Shown here piece by piece: positions 25,693-33,632 of a stretch of DNA of 64,000 bases. The stretch's first letter is position 1. Each line of letters begins with the position of its first letter. The stretch lies in the NCBI RefSeq assembly GCF_000196115.1, contig NC_005027.1:3968001-4032000 (forward strand), read 5' to 3'. The notes beneath the pieces were generated by a model. That model saw only the letters and a list, made by a program, of their open reading frames with translations, was not told the DNA's origin and ran no database searches. Made by a program: the position numbers and the translations under genes. This DNA comes from Rhodopirellula baltica SH 1 (GTDB lineage Bacteria > Planctomycetota > Planctomycetia > Pirellulales > Pirellulaceae).

Positions 25693-26460
25693 TCAGTGTC
25701 CGCACGAAGCACAGCCTGATTGGCATCCGCCCGTCGTTGGAGCAGCGGCCCCACAGTTGCCCGACTGGCAACCACCGGTTTGACATCCCAAGCAATCACA
25801 AGTTCCCAAAACGTGAGGGCTCTTGTTGCGGCAACGATTGCGAGTTTCTTCCGCGTAGCCAGCCCAAATCCCAGAGTAGGAAGGTCGGCTACGGAAGTAT
25901 TCCAGCATCGAGCTTGGCGGTGGCAACGCCGGTGCACGGTGGGGACGGCACTCGCTCAACCCAAGATTGCAACCGGCTTGGCAACCTTCGACGATCTCGC
26001 CGCAAGTGTTGCAGCCCTTCGATCCCAAACCTTTGAGTTTGCCTTTCAAGCCGCTCGTCTTGCACGCTTGGCAAGATGGATCCACCAACTCACCACAAGT
26101 GCTGCATCCGCTACCAAGTCGTTTGGCCCAGTTGAACTTTGGACCGCAAGTTTTGCAGTTTGGTTTCTGGCAAGGGCCAGCCGAATCACAACCGCCGCAA
26201 TCGATCGTTCCTGGAGTCACCACGTATGGATTCACCGTCGCGACGGGTTGGTGAGGGAACCCCGTTACAGGTGCGGGCATGTGTTGGACCTGAGCAGGTT
26301 GATCCGACGCATGGTTAAGCACCAACGATTCTTCTGCAGCGTGTTCCGCCGAAGCAGCCTCAGTCCAACTCCCCAGCAACGAATCCAAGTCCGCGTGAAC
26401 ATTGGTGGTGACCAAAGAAAAGGTCATCACACAAAAGAAAGTGAAGAGCGAACGTGACAT
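25693..26460 (-). CDS. Secreted cysteine-rich protein, putative cell-wall component
   Basis: The protein has 255 residues with a signal peptide (MSRSLFTFFCVMTFSLVTTNVHA). The mature part carries 23 cysteines, mostly in CxxC pairs. An internal duplication is visible: a GxGCxTCGE(L/I)V(D/E)xxCQAxC unit occurs twice, near residues 120-140 and 150-170. The C-terminus is GGCQSGCASCGH, ending in CxxCG plus one residue. No catalytic motif was seen. The YTV-repeat protein encoded about 2.3 kb downstream has a similar CxxCG-type end, so both may be disulfide-linked envelope proteins. The start at 26460 is chosen because it begins a clean signal peptide; codons back to 26487 are in frame. Confidence 0.8.
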   Translation of the reverse strand: MSRSLFTFFCVMTFSLVTTNVHADLDSLLGSWTEAASAEHAAEESLVLNHASDQPAQVQHMPAPVTGFPHQPVATVNPYVVTPGTIDCGGCDSAGPCQKPNCKTCGPKFNWAKRLGSGCSTCGELVDPSCQACKTSGLKGKLKGLGSKGCNTCGEIVEGCQAGCNLGLSECRPHRAPALPPPSSMLEYFRSRPSYSGIWAGYAEETRNRCRNKSPHVLGTCDCLGCQTGGCQSGNCGAAAPTTGGCQSGCASCGH

Positions 26461-26712
26461 GGAAGATCCCTTGGAATTGGAAACCAATCAAATTGGATGG
26501 CTTCGGTTTGATCGACGCTTCCCCCCGGCATGCATCGAACGTTTTTTTCAATCACGCGCAGCCCTCACATTCGTTTCAAACCGATTAGGATCGGCACTCC
26601 CAAGATCGGGCACGAAATTTCGCTCGTTTGCTCGTTGACGGTCCGCTTCGGTTTCGCAAAGCTTGGTAAAATCCGTCCATGGTCTCCACCTCATCTTTCT
26701 TCATAAAACCGA

Positions 26713-27225
26713 ATGACCGCACTGGATAAACAACGTCGCAAAAAGCTCCAAGCTGTTGTGGACAAGGACTATTCCTACCGTTCGTATTACGACGACGACA
26801 TCGAAGTCAAAAGCACAGGGCGATGTGGCTTTGGCGTGTACGCTGCCCGGCAGTTCCAACCTGGTGAACTGGTGTTTGAAGTCACCGGTCAATTGATTAA
26901 CAAAAAACACTACGAAGGTAGTGAATACGTCATGGACCTGGACGAAGACTGGTACCTCGAACCCAGTACGCCGGGCGCTTTCATGAACCATTCGTGCAGC
27001 CCCAACTGCGAACTGGTCCAACTGACCGAGTTTTCACTCGGTGTTGTTGCGATCTGCAACATCGAAGCCGAGACCGAGATCTCGTTTGACTATGCGTGGG
27101 AAGCTTTCGACTGGAATCCCAAATGCCAGTGCGGTGCTCGCAACTGTCGCGGATGGGTTGTCTCCGAAGACGAGGTCAAGAAGATGAAGCGTTTGGCCAA
27201 AGGACGCAAGAAAAAGCCTCGTTGA
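26713..27225 (+). CDS. SET-domain protein with post-SET zinc motif
   Basis: SET domains are S-adenosylmethionine-dependent lysine methyltransferases, best known from eukaryotic histones. This 170-residue protein is almost only SET. It begins GRCGFGVYAARQFQPGELV, has FMNHSCSPNCEL (the NHSCxPN pseudoknot motif), EISFDYAW (the catalytic ELTFDY-type motif with its tyrosine), and a post-SET CQCGARNCRG that should bind zinc with the NHSC cysteine. The C-terminus is Lys/Arg-rich. All residues expected for cofactor binding and catalysis appear present. The bacterial substrate is unknown. It precedes, on the same strand, the NifS-like gene by 140 bases. Confidence 0.92.
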   Translation: MTALDKQRRKKLQAVVDKDYSYRSYYDDDIEVKSTGRCGFGVYAARQFQPGELVFEVTGQLINKKHYEGSEYVMDLDEDWYLEPSTPGAFMNHSCSPNCELVQLTEFSLGVVAICNIEAETEISFDYAWEAFDWNPKCQCGARNCRGWVVSEDEVKKMKRLAKGRKKKPR

Positions 27226-27365
27226 GCTGAGCCATGGTGGAACAACCGCCCGCAGCGTTTCCGCCCCACGGTGAGAATCGCTGCGTTGGCGGCTAGATTC
27301 ACAGGGCAAAGGGGTTAATCTGGGGAACCCGCTTCCCTTGCTTTGCCACCATAGTCTCGCCTGCC

Positions 27366-28511
27366 GTGTCGCTGATTTACCTCGATTTCAATCGCACAAC
27401 ACCGATGGCTCCTTCGGTGATCGAGGCAATGCAGCCATATTGGTCGACGCACTTCATGCTACCGACACAATCCCATGTTCACGCATCGGCGGTCAGCGAA
27501 GCAATCGAAGGAGCCCGCGAATCGGTCGCTTTTCTCATCGGATGTGAGCCCTTCGAACTGGTTTTCACCAGCGGGGGAACGGAGGCCAACAACCTCGGTA
27601 TCCTCGGAGCGGCGGAGTTCGACAACACCATGGATCCGCTAGACGGTCCTCCTCATGTGTTGATCAGCAACGTCGAACACGATGCGGTCATGCAGGCCGG
27701 TTTGCAACTCGGTCGTCTCGGGTGGGATGTCGAACTCGTCCCGTGCGATGCCGATGGATTGGTCAGCGCAGATGAGTTTGAAAAACGCTTTCGCGAATCG
27801 ACGCAAATGGTCTGCCTGCAATTGGCCAACCATGTCCTGGGCACCCTTCAACCCGTCCGCGAATTAGCGGATCGATGCCACAATCGAGGCATTCGCCTTC
27901 ATTGCGACGCGACCACATCGGTCGGGAAAATCCCCGTCGACGTCACGCAGCTTCGCGTTGACTCATTGGCATTGAGCGCCCACAAGATGTACGGCCCCAA
28001 AGGCAACGGAGCTCTCTTTGTTCGGCGAGGTCTGGAACTTAAACCCATCTTGTTCGGTGAGAGCCGTGAGATGGGCCTGAGAGCGGGCAGCGAAAACGTG
28101 CCCGGCATCGTGGGGTTTGGCTCCGCCGCTTCCATGGCGGGACGATGTGTCGACGAAGCCTACGAGACACTAGCGGAACTTCGCCAGCGATTGATCGACG
28201 GCTTACGAAGCAATCTCGGCGAACAGGTCCTTATCCACGCCGAACATGTCGACGGTTTGCCCAACACGGTCACTGTACAAATGCCCGCGGAAGCAAAACG
28301 CATCCAAAAGGCAGCTCGCCATCTGGTCGTCGGTTTGGCCCAATCTGAATCACCACCCGATGAAATGACTCGAGTGCTTCGAGCGATCGGCCGCAGTGAG
28401 AAAGAGATTGGCCGCGCAATTCGCGTTTCGGTTGGGTGGACGACCAGCCGCGAACAGATTGACCGCGCCGTGAATCTGCTGGCGGAAGCCGCTGACTACC
28501 CGTCGCCGTAG
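27366..28511 (+). CDS. NifS/IscS-like PLP enzyme lacking the catalytic cysteine
   Basis: The protein has the IscS fold and sequence pattern: YLDFNRTTPMAPSVIEAM, FTSGGTEANNLGI, SNVEHDAVM, LHCDATTSVGKIPVDV, the PLP lysine in LSAHKMYGPKGNGALFVRRG, and RAGSENVPGIVGFG. The loop that should hold the persulfide cysteine (GSACSSGS in IscS) reads GLAQSESPPDEM here, with Gln326 at the cysteine position, while the following RVLRAIG helix is retained. It is therefore unlikely to be a normal cysteine desulfurase. It could act on another substrate, such as a selenocysteine-lyase-like or aminotransferase-like reaction, or be non-catalytic. Length is 381 residues from a GTG start. Confidence 0.85.
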   Translation: MSLIYLDFNRTTPMAPSVIEAMQPYWSTHFMLPTQSHVHASAVSEAIEGARESVAFLIGCEPFELVFTSGGTEANNLGILGAAEFDNTMDPLDGPPHVLISNVEHDAVMQAGLQLGRLGWDVELVPCDADGLVSADEFEKRFRESTQMVCLQLANHVLGTLQPVRELADRCHNRGIRLHCDATTSVGKIPVDVTQLRVDSLALSAHKMYGPKGNGALFVRRGLELKPILFGESREMGLRAGSENVPGIVGFGSAASMAGRCVDEAYETLAELRQRLIDGLRSNLGEQVLIHAEHVDGLPNTVTVQMPAEAKRIQKAARHLVVGLAQSESPPDEMTRVLRAIGRSEKEIGRAIRVSVGWTTSREQIDRAVNLLAEAADYPSP

Positions 28512-28669
28512 TCATTCCGCCTCGCAGGGATTACATCGAGTCGTGATCGATTGAACCACGCGCGATGGATCGTCGCCCAATGCAAACGTTGCCACGACAT
28601 CATCTGGCCATCAACGTTGCCCACCGCCGGACGAGGAAGTCCGTCGCAGATTGTCGATTCAACACAAAA

Positions 28670-28704
28670 AAACGGCCCGCATTCGAAATGAATGCGAGCC
28701 GTTT
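28670..28704 (-). terminator. Intrinsic terminator of the YTV-repeat gene
   Basis: A 15-base-pair stem with one mismatch closes on a five-base loop (28685-28689). Read on the minus strand, the stem is followed by a run of Ts (the A-run at 28664-28672). It lies about 55 bases beyond the minus-strand stop and may also stop transcripts arriving from the plus strand. Confidence 0.8.
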
Positions 28705-28760
28705 GTGATTTCAAAATTCACCGGATGATGAACCACCATCCGGCGAACAATGGTTAGCAA

Positions 28761-31133
28761 TTACTGACCACAGTTGGTGCAACCAGCACCGGTTTGCATG
28801 ACAGGTGCCGCAGGAGCAGCTTGCATGACAGGTGCAGCTTCGTAGCTGACAGGAGCAGCCGAACCGCAGTCCGTGCAACCAGCACCGGTCGAAACGCCTG
28901 CAGCCGACGAGCTGTAGACAGGAACCTGAACAGTGGTTGGGACTTGCTTGCAGACCTGAACTTGAACGGCCTTCATTGTTTGCACAGGAACGCAAACGCT
29001 GTAGGTTTCTGGCACTTCTTCGGTGACAGTGTCATAGACAGTCACGTTGTAAGTACGAGTACGAGTTTCAGGAGTGTTCACGGTGTAAGCAACTTCGCGA
29101 GTGCGTTGTTGCGTTTCCATGCGGGTCTTGTTGACCGTACGGGTACGTTCTTCGGTCGTCATGGTCGTTTGAGGAACCATGCGAGTGCGAGTTTCCATGC
29201 GAGTCTTGGTCACAGGAATCGAACGAGTCCGAGTTTCCAAACGAGTCTTCGTCACTGGAATCGACTTGGTGCGAGTTTCAGTGCGATAGTTCGTCACGTT
29301 GTACTCACGAGTACGCTCTTCTTGACGGCACTTTTGAACAGTGATCGTACGAGTGCGTTCTTCGGTCGTCATCGTGGTGTAAGGAACCGTACGAGTACGG
29401 GTTTCGAGACGAGTCTTGGTGACAGGAACCGTACGAGTACGAGTTTCGGTCTTCATCGTCGTCACAGGAATTTCGCGGGTGCGAGTTTCCATACGAGTCT
29501 TTTGAACAGGCACTTCGCGAGTTTTCGTTTCGGTGCGGTACTTGGTGACGGTGTAGTCACGAGTACGTTGTTCTTGACGGCACTTTTGAACCTGAACGGT
29601 ACGAGTACGCGTTTCGGTTTGGTACTTGGTCACGTTGACCATACGCTGACGAGTCTCGGTGCGAACCTTGGTAACAGGAACGGTACGAGTTTGCGTTTGC
29701 GTGGTGTACGAAGTCGTCGTGTAGGTGTAAGGAACCTGTTGCGTTTGACTTTGGTACGAGGTGGTTGGAACTTCTTCCGTCACCAAGTTAGGAACGTAAA
29801 CTTGACGATACGAGACAGTTGGTCCGCATGCCGATCCAGCCGAAGCTGCACCGCCGCCGACAACTCCACCGCATCCGCCGCCACAAGCCGACGAACCACA
29901 TCCATCGCCACAGCTGGCGGTGCAAGCCGAGCAAGAGCCGCAGCTGCTTGCACATCCGCCACCACAAGCCGACGAACCACAACCTGAACCAGCTGCGTAA
30001 ACGCCTGCGCCGCTACCGTAGGAAGCTGCACCGCCGGAAACGACTGCTTGGCACTGGTAGCTGCCCATGTCTTTCGTGACGGTACGCATGGTGGTCACGG
30101 GGACGCACTTGGTAACGGTACGATAAGCAGTTTTGGTTTCTTGAACAGGAACGCGAACGGTGTAGGTTTGTTCGACGTTTTCGGTGTAAGGAACGTTGAC
30201 CGTGTAAGTCTGAGCGACTTGCTCAGTCACAGGAACGCTTACCGTGTAAGGCTGCTCAACGGTTTCGGTGTAAGGAACGTTGACCGTGTAGGTCTGCGTT
30301 TGAGTCTCGGTGTAAGGAACTTGAACCGAGTAAGTTTGAGTCAAAGTTTCGGTGTAAGGAACGCAAACTTGGTAAGTCTGAGTTTGCGTGCTCGTGACAG
30401 GAACTTGAACTGTGTAGCTTTGCTCGACGTCCTCGGTGTAAGGAACCGACACTTGGTAGGTTTCTTCACGTGTTTGCTGAACAGGAACTTGAACCGTGTA
30501 GGTTTGCTCTTGTTGCTCGGTGTAAGGAACGTTGACGGTGTAGGTTTGCGTCTTGGTCTCGGTGTAAGGGACCTGAACCGTGTAGCTTTGCTCAAGCTGC
30601 TCGGTGTAAGGGACGCAAACTTGGTACGACTGTTCCACGTTTTCGGTGTAAGGAACCGACACTTGGTAAGACTGTTCGACTTCTGTCGTGACAGGAACTT
30701 GAACCGAGTAGGTTTCTTCTTCGGTGTAAGGAACCGCGACTTGAACGTCGTAGGTTTCAGTACGAGTTTGAGTTTGCGGCACGTTGACCGTGTACTCTTG
30801 TTCGCGTGTTTCAACACGAGCAACTTGCTTGGTTACGCTACGCATGCGAGTTTGCGTTTGGCGTTGGTAAGTGGTGGTGGGCACCATTTGAGTCTCAGTG
30901 ACGTACTGAGAACGCATTACCGTTTGCGTTTGATAGGAAACGGTTGGGCCACATGCACCCCCATAACTCGCGCCGGCAACGCCGCCGCCCATGACCGTGG
31001 CACCACCACCATCGGAGACACAACCGTCGCCGCTAGCGCATCCACCACAATCTCCGCATCCTGCGTAGACATTGACAGCGAACAACATCGCCGCTGTCAG
31101 TCCAAGAAACATCCGTAATACGTTCGATCTCAT
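28761..31133 (-). CDS. Secreted YTV-repeat, cysteine-rich structural protein
   Basis: The protein has 790 residues with a signal peptide (MRSNVLRMFLGLTAAMLFAVNVYA). The order is: a Cys/Gly-rich head (about 25-62), sixteen exact 14-residue units (114-337) of the type YTVNVPYTENVEQT, a Cys/Gly/Ser-rich hinge (about 370-440), fourteen exact 14-residue units (483-678) of the type RTVPVTKTRLETRT, and an Ala/Pro tail with GCTDCG and a terminal GCTNCGQ. The first block is acidic with no Lys and almost no Arg; the second is strongly basic. YTV repeats are a Pfam family first described from Rhodopirellula, and such proteins are found in its cell wall. It has an exact GGAGG site seven bases before the ATG, so high expression is likely. 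Fourteen-residue spacing and alternating polarity suggest extended beta structure. Confidence 0.93.
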   Translation of the reverse strand: MRSNVLRMFLGLTAAMLFAVNVYAGCGDCGGCASGDGCVSDGGGATVMGGGVAGASYGGACGPTVSYQTQTVMRSQYVTETQMVPTTTYQRQTQTRMRSVTKQVARVETREQEYTVNVPQTQTRTETYDVQVAVPYTEEETYSVQVPVTTEVEQSYQVSVPYTENVEQSYQVCVPYTEQLEQSYTVQVPYTETKTQTYTVNVPYTEQQEQTYTVQVPVQQTREETYQVSVPYTEDVEQSYTVQVPVTSTQTQTYQVCVPYTETLTQTYSVQVPYTETQTQTYTVNVPYTETVEQPYTVSVPVTEQVAQTYTVNVPYTENVEQTYTVRVPVQETKTAYRTVTKCVPVTTMRTVTKDMGSYQCQAVVSGGAASYGSGAGVYAAGSGCGSSACGGGCASSCGSCSACTASCGDGCGSSACGGGCGGVVGGGAASAGSACGPTVSYRQVYVPNLVTEEVPTTSYQSQTQQVPYTYTTTSYTTQTQTRTVPVTKVRTETRQRMVNVTKYQTETRTRTVQVQKCRQEQRTRDYTVTKYRTETKTREVPVQKTRMETRTREIPVTTMKTETRTRTVPVTKTRLETRTRTVPYTTMTTEERTRTITVQKCRQEERTREYNVTNYRTETRTKSIPVTKTRLETRTRSIPVTKTRMETRTRMVPQTTMTTEERTRTVNKTRMETQQRTREVAYTVNTPETRTRTYNVTVYDTVTEEVPETYSVCVPVQTMKAVQVQVCKQVPTTVQVPVYSSSAAGVSTGAGCTDCGSAAPVSYEAAPVMQAAPAAPVMQTGAGCTNCGQ
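29100..29687 (-). repeat. Fourteen 42-base coding repeats, basic type
   Basis: The stretch is exactly 14 x 42 bases and encodes units of the form R-T-V-P-V-T-K-T-R-L-E-T-R-T with substitutions. No unit is longer or shorter than 14 codons. Units with QKCRQE add cysteines at regular places. Confidence 0.92.
30123..30794 (-). repeat. Sixteen 42-base coding repeats, acidic YTV type
   Basis: The stretch is exactly 16 x 42 bases and encodes units of the form Y-T-V-x-V-P-Y-T-E-x-x-x-Q-T. Two kinds of unit occur, with PYTE or with PV(T/Q) at positions 6-9, and some carry VCVP cysteines. The period is held without a single insertion or deletion. Confidence 0.93.
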
Positions 31134-31140
31134 CAAAAAA

Positions 31141-31145
31141 CCTCC
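31141..31145 (-). promoter_or_regulatory. Consensus ribosome-binding site of the YTV-repeat gene
   Basis: CCTCC on the plus strand is GGAGG on the coding strand, seven bases before the ATG at 31133. It decides the start codon and argues against the longer in-frame extension to 31277. Confidence 0.8.
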
Positions 31146-31620
31146 AAAACGCTCACAGCCAGTGAGGCAACAGAAGAAACACGGGTAAGCTTTAACGGCT
31201 GCGTACTCTGGGCGGACAACGCCCGTTCCCCAAAATGTAGGTACAAGGTTGGCAGTGTCAACAATGAGGCGAATCAATCAGCCCGATAAAGCTTAGTTTT
31301 TGTTCAGTCGTCCCAGAAAACCTATTCTCCCAGGATCGATGCAGTGAGAGTAAGCGTGAAACTGACATCAAACGCGCACCGCTTCGCAAAATTTCACAAA
31401 ACTCTTTTTCTGCGAAGCTCCAAGGTCGAACAGCACCGACACGCGTATAAATCGCATTCAACCTGGACGATTGATTCATGCGTAGAATGAGAGGCGGGAA
31501 TGAAACCCAAAGGAATTCTGCAAAAATTTCCGGGATGTGGTTCCCAAACCGGGCGTGAAAGACGACGTTACTGAAACACTGTTTGCACGACCCAGCCAAC
31601 GGTCAAGATTGAAACGGGGG

Positions 31621-31626
31621 GGAGGT
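31621..31626 (+). promoter_or_regulatory. Strong ribosome-binding site of the PAS-GAF-receiver gene
   Basis: GGAGGT, preceded by a G-run, lies seven bases before the ATG at 31634. Most genes in the window lack such a site, so this one stands out and fixes the start. Confidence 0.75.
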
Positions 31627-31633
31627 AAGATCC

Positions 31634-33478
31634 ATGCCAAAGGTCATCTGTGTCGGCGCCCCAAATTCGCCTCCGGATCGATCCTCGCTGCCAGAAGCGT
31701 TGCTGCAAGGCGACAGCTCGGCTGAGGGAACACAATCACCCGACATCGAATGGGTGTTTTGCGAGTCAATTGTGGACGCGTTCCCATTGCTCGAAGAAGA
31801 AGACGTGGCCGGCATTTGGATGAGCCGCAGCAGTCTTCCGCAAACCTCAGAAATTCGCGGAATGATGCAAAGCGGACTGATGCTCCGTGATATGCCCGAA
31901 GGTGTCGCGTTGCTCGATGCGGATCTTCGCGTGATCTGGGCGAACCATCGTCTGCTGCAGTGGGCGGGCCGCCCCTCGGGAACGCCACTTGGAATGACGT
32001 TCTACGAGTTGCTGCACAATCCCGAGATCATGGGACCGGATTTCTGTCCGTTCCATACCGCGCTGGCGACCGGAGACGAAAGCAGCTCCACGCTTCACAG
32101 CATGGACAACCAATATTTCCAAGTTCACGCCGCGCCGGTCCGCTCGGCCGAGTCACCGCGAAACCTGATCGTCACGGTCGGCGAGATCACCGACGAGATC
32201 CTTCAGCAACAAAAATTGGCGGCAATCCACCAGGCCGGTCGCGAATTGGCGGATCTGCGTCCAAATGAAATTTTCATGATGGAGGTCGATGACCGAATCG
32301 ATCTCTTGAAGGACAACATCCAGCACTACCTCAGTGACCTGCTCAATTTCGAAGTCATCGAGATTCGCGTGCTGGAACAAACCACCGGCGATCTCATTCC
32401 CTTGCTCAGCGTCGGCATCGACGAAGAAGCCTCAGACCGCCGACTATCCGCTCATCCTCGCGAGAACGGCATCACCGGCTACGTTGCCGCCAGCGGCGTC
32501 AGCTACGTTTGTCACGACGTTCAGAACGATCCGTTGTTCATCCCAGGCGTCGCGGACGCTCGCAGTTCCCTGACGGTGCCTTTGGTCCTTCACGATCAGG
32601 TGCTTGGCACGATCAACGTCGAAAGCCCGGACGTTGCGGCATTCAGCGATAGTGATCTGCAGTTCCTGGAGATCTTCGCCCGTGACATCGCCTTCGCACT
32701 CAATACGCTGGAACTGCTGGTCGCGCAAAAGGCCAACACCGCTCAGCAAAGCTGTGACGCGATTCACAGTGCGGTTGCCTTGCCAGTCGATGCAATTTTG
32801 AACGACGCTGTTCACGTGATGGAAGGTTACATCGGACACAGCCCCGAAGTGATGGATCGCCTTCGCCGAATCCTGCAAAACTCTCGGGACATCAAACGGA
32901 CGATCCAGCAGATCGGTCAAAAGATGACTCCTCTGGAAGCCGTTCCCGCGGACGAAAAACTGGATCAAAACGCCATTCTTCGTGGCCGTCGAATTTTGGT
33001 GGTCGATCACGACGAACAAGTTCGCGAAGACGCCCACCAATTGCTTGAACGCTACGGATGTGTCGTTGAAACCGCTCATGAAGGCGACGAGGCGGTTTTG
33101 ATGGTTCGCCGGAGTGCGGGCGACGACAGCTACGATGCGATCATCAGCGACATCAAACTGCCCGATTACAGCGGGTACCAATTGATGCTGCGTTTGGAAA
33201 AGGTCATGGCTCATGTGCCAATGATTTTGATGACCGGGTTTGGATATGACCCAGGTCACTCCATCGTCAAAGCCAAGCAAAATGGTCTGCATCCCAAAGC
33301 GGTGCTTTTCAAACCTTTCCGGCTGGATCAACTGATCGACGTCTTGAAAACGGTGATCGAGGCCAACCCAAACGTGCAGAACCCTCCGGGCTCATCGCCC
33401 GACGACAATGCTCCCAGCGATGAGGATCCCGATGCTGCACGGACCGCATCCGGCGGAACAAAGAATTCCATCTGCTGA
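31634..33478 (+). CDS. PAS-GAF protein with C-terminal response-regulator receiver domain
   Basis: The protein has 614 residues, soluble, with no signal peptide. The first 75 residues resemble a degenerate receiver or N-terminal cap (MPKVICVGAP). A PAS domain follows (about 85-190, LRDMPEGVALLDADLRVIWA), then a GAF domain (about 210-360, with ENGITGYVAASGVSYVCHDV), a helical linker (about 370-450, IHSAVALPVDAILND), and a full receiver domain (about 454-580: ILVVDHDEQVRED, phosphoacceptor Asp in IISDIKLPDY, Lys in VLFKPF). No histidine-kinase ATPase domain or output domain is present, so it probably relays phosphate from another kinase into a PAS/GAF sensing state or a scaffold. A Ser/Asp-rich tail ends the protein. 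Confidence 0.85.
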   Translation: MPKVICVGAPNSPPDRSSLPEALLQGDSSAEGTQSPDIEWVFCESIVDAFPLLEEEDVAGIWMSRSSLPQTSEIRGMMQSGLMLRDMPEGVALLDADLRVIWANHRLLQWAGRPSGTPLGMTFYELLHNPEIMGPDFCPFHTALATGDESSSTLHSMDNQYFQVHAAPVRSAESPRNLIVTVGEITDEILQQQKLAAIHQAGRELADLRPNEIFMMEVDDRIDLLKDNIQHYLSDLLNFEVIEIRVLEQTTGDLIPLLSVGIDEEASDRRLSAHPRENGITGYVAASGVSYVCHDVQNDPLFIPGVADARSSLTVPLVLHDQVLGTINVESPDVAAFSDSDLQFLEIFARDIAFALNTLELLVAQKANTAQQSCDAIHSAVALPVDAILNDAVHVMEGYIGHSPEVMDRLRRILQNSRDIKRTIQQIGQKMTPLEAVPADEKLDQNAILRGRRILVVDHDEQVREDAHQLLERYGCVVETAHEGDEAVLMVRRSAGDDSYDAIISDIKLPDYSGYQLMLRLEKVMAHVPMILMTGFGYDPGHSIVKAKQNGLHPKAVLFKPFRLDQLIDVLKTVIEANPNVQNPPGSSPDDNAPSDEDPDAARTASGGTKNSIC

Positions 33479-33544
33479 GTCAATCGATGCGATTCGCGGT
33501 CACTGACATCGCAATGTGATCACGACCGCCCCCATCACTCAAAA

Positions 33545-33578
33545 ACAAACGGCTTGGTGAATTCACCAAGCCGTTTGT
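33545..33578. terminator. Bidirectional terminator, 34-base perfect palindrome
   Basis: A perfect 17+17 dyad centred on GAATTC lies between two convergent genes. It is preceded by an A-run (33541-33545) that becomes a U-run for minus-strand transcripts from the sulfite reductase gene; on the plus side the following sequence is only partly T-rich. Function as a shared terminator is inferred from position. Confidence 0.75.
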
Positions 33579-33632
33579 CGTTTCAAGAGTTTTTGGTTGA
33601 GCGGTCTTTTTCAAAGCCCGCCCGTCACCGGA

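Larger units (their letters stand above)
31134..31633 (+). other. Divergent intergenic region between YTV gene and PAS-GAF-receiver gene
   Basis: About 500 bases. Both flanking genes carry strong Shine-Dalgarno sites at its edges. A minus-strand open frame (31258-31599) lacks recognisable protein character and is not annotated. No convincing sigma-70 promoter pair, RNA gene or long dyad was found, though promoters for both genes must lie here. Confidence 0.6.

Noticed and set aside
25720-26457. A 245-codon plus-strand frame opposite the cysteine-rich protein
   Set aside because: The minus-strand frame has a clean signal peptide and repeated CxxC units; the plus-strand frame lacks any protein-like pattern.
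29100-30794. Regularly spaced repeats resembling a CRISPR array
   Set aside because: The 42-base units are contiguous and diverge at codon level, lie inside one signal-peptide-bearing gene, and have no unique spacers.
28794-31118. Two long plus-strand open frames (397 and 356 codons) opposite the YTV gene
   Set aside because: They are shadows of the 42-base repeats: biased codon use on the coding strand leaves no stops on the other. They have no start context, signal or recognisable domain.
31258-31599. 113-codon minus-strand frame in the gap before the PAS-GAF gene
   Set aside because: Composition and order of residues are unlike a folded protein, and there is no ribosome-binding site. It occupies the region expected for promoters.
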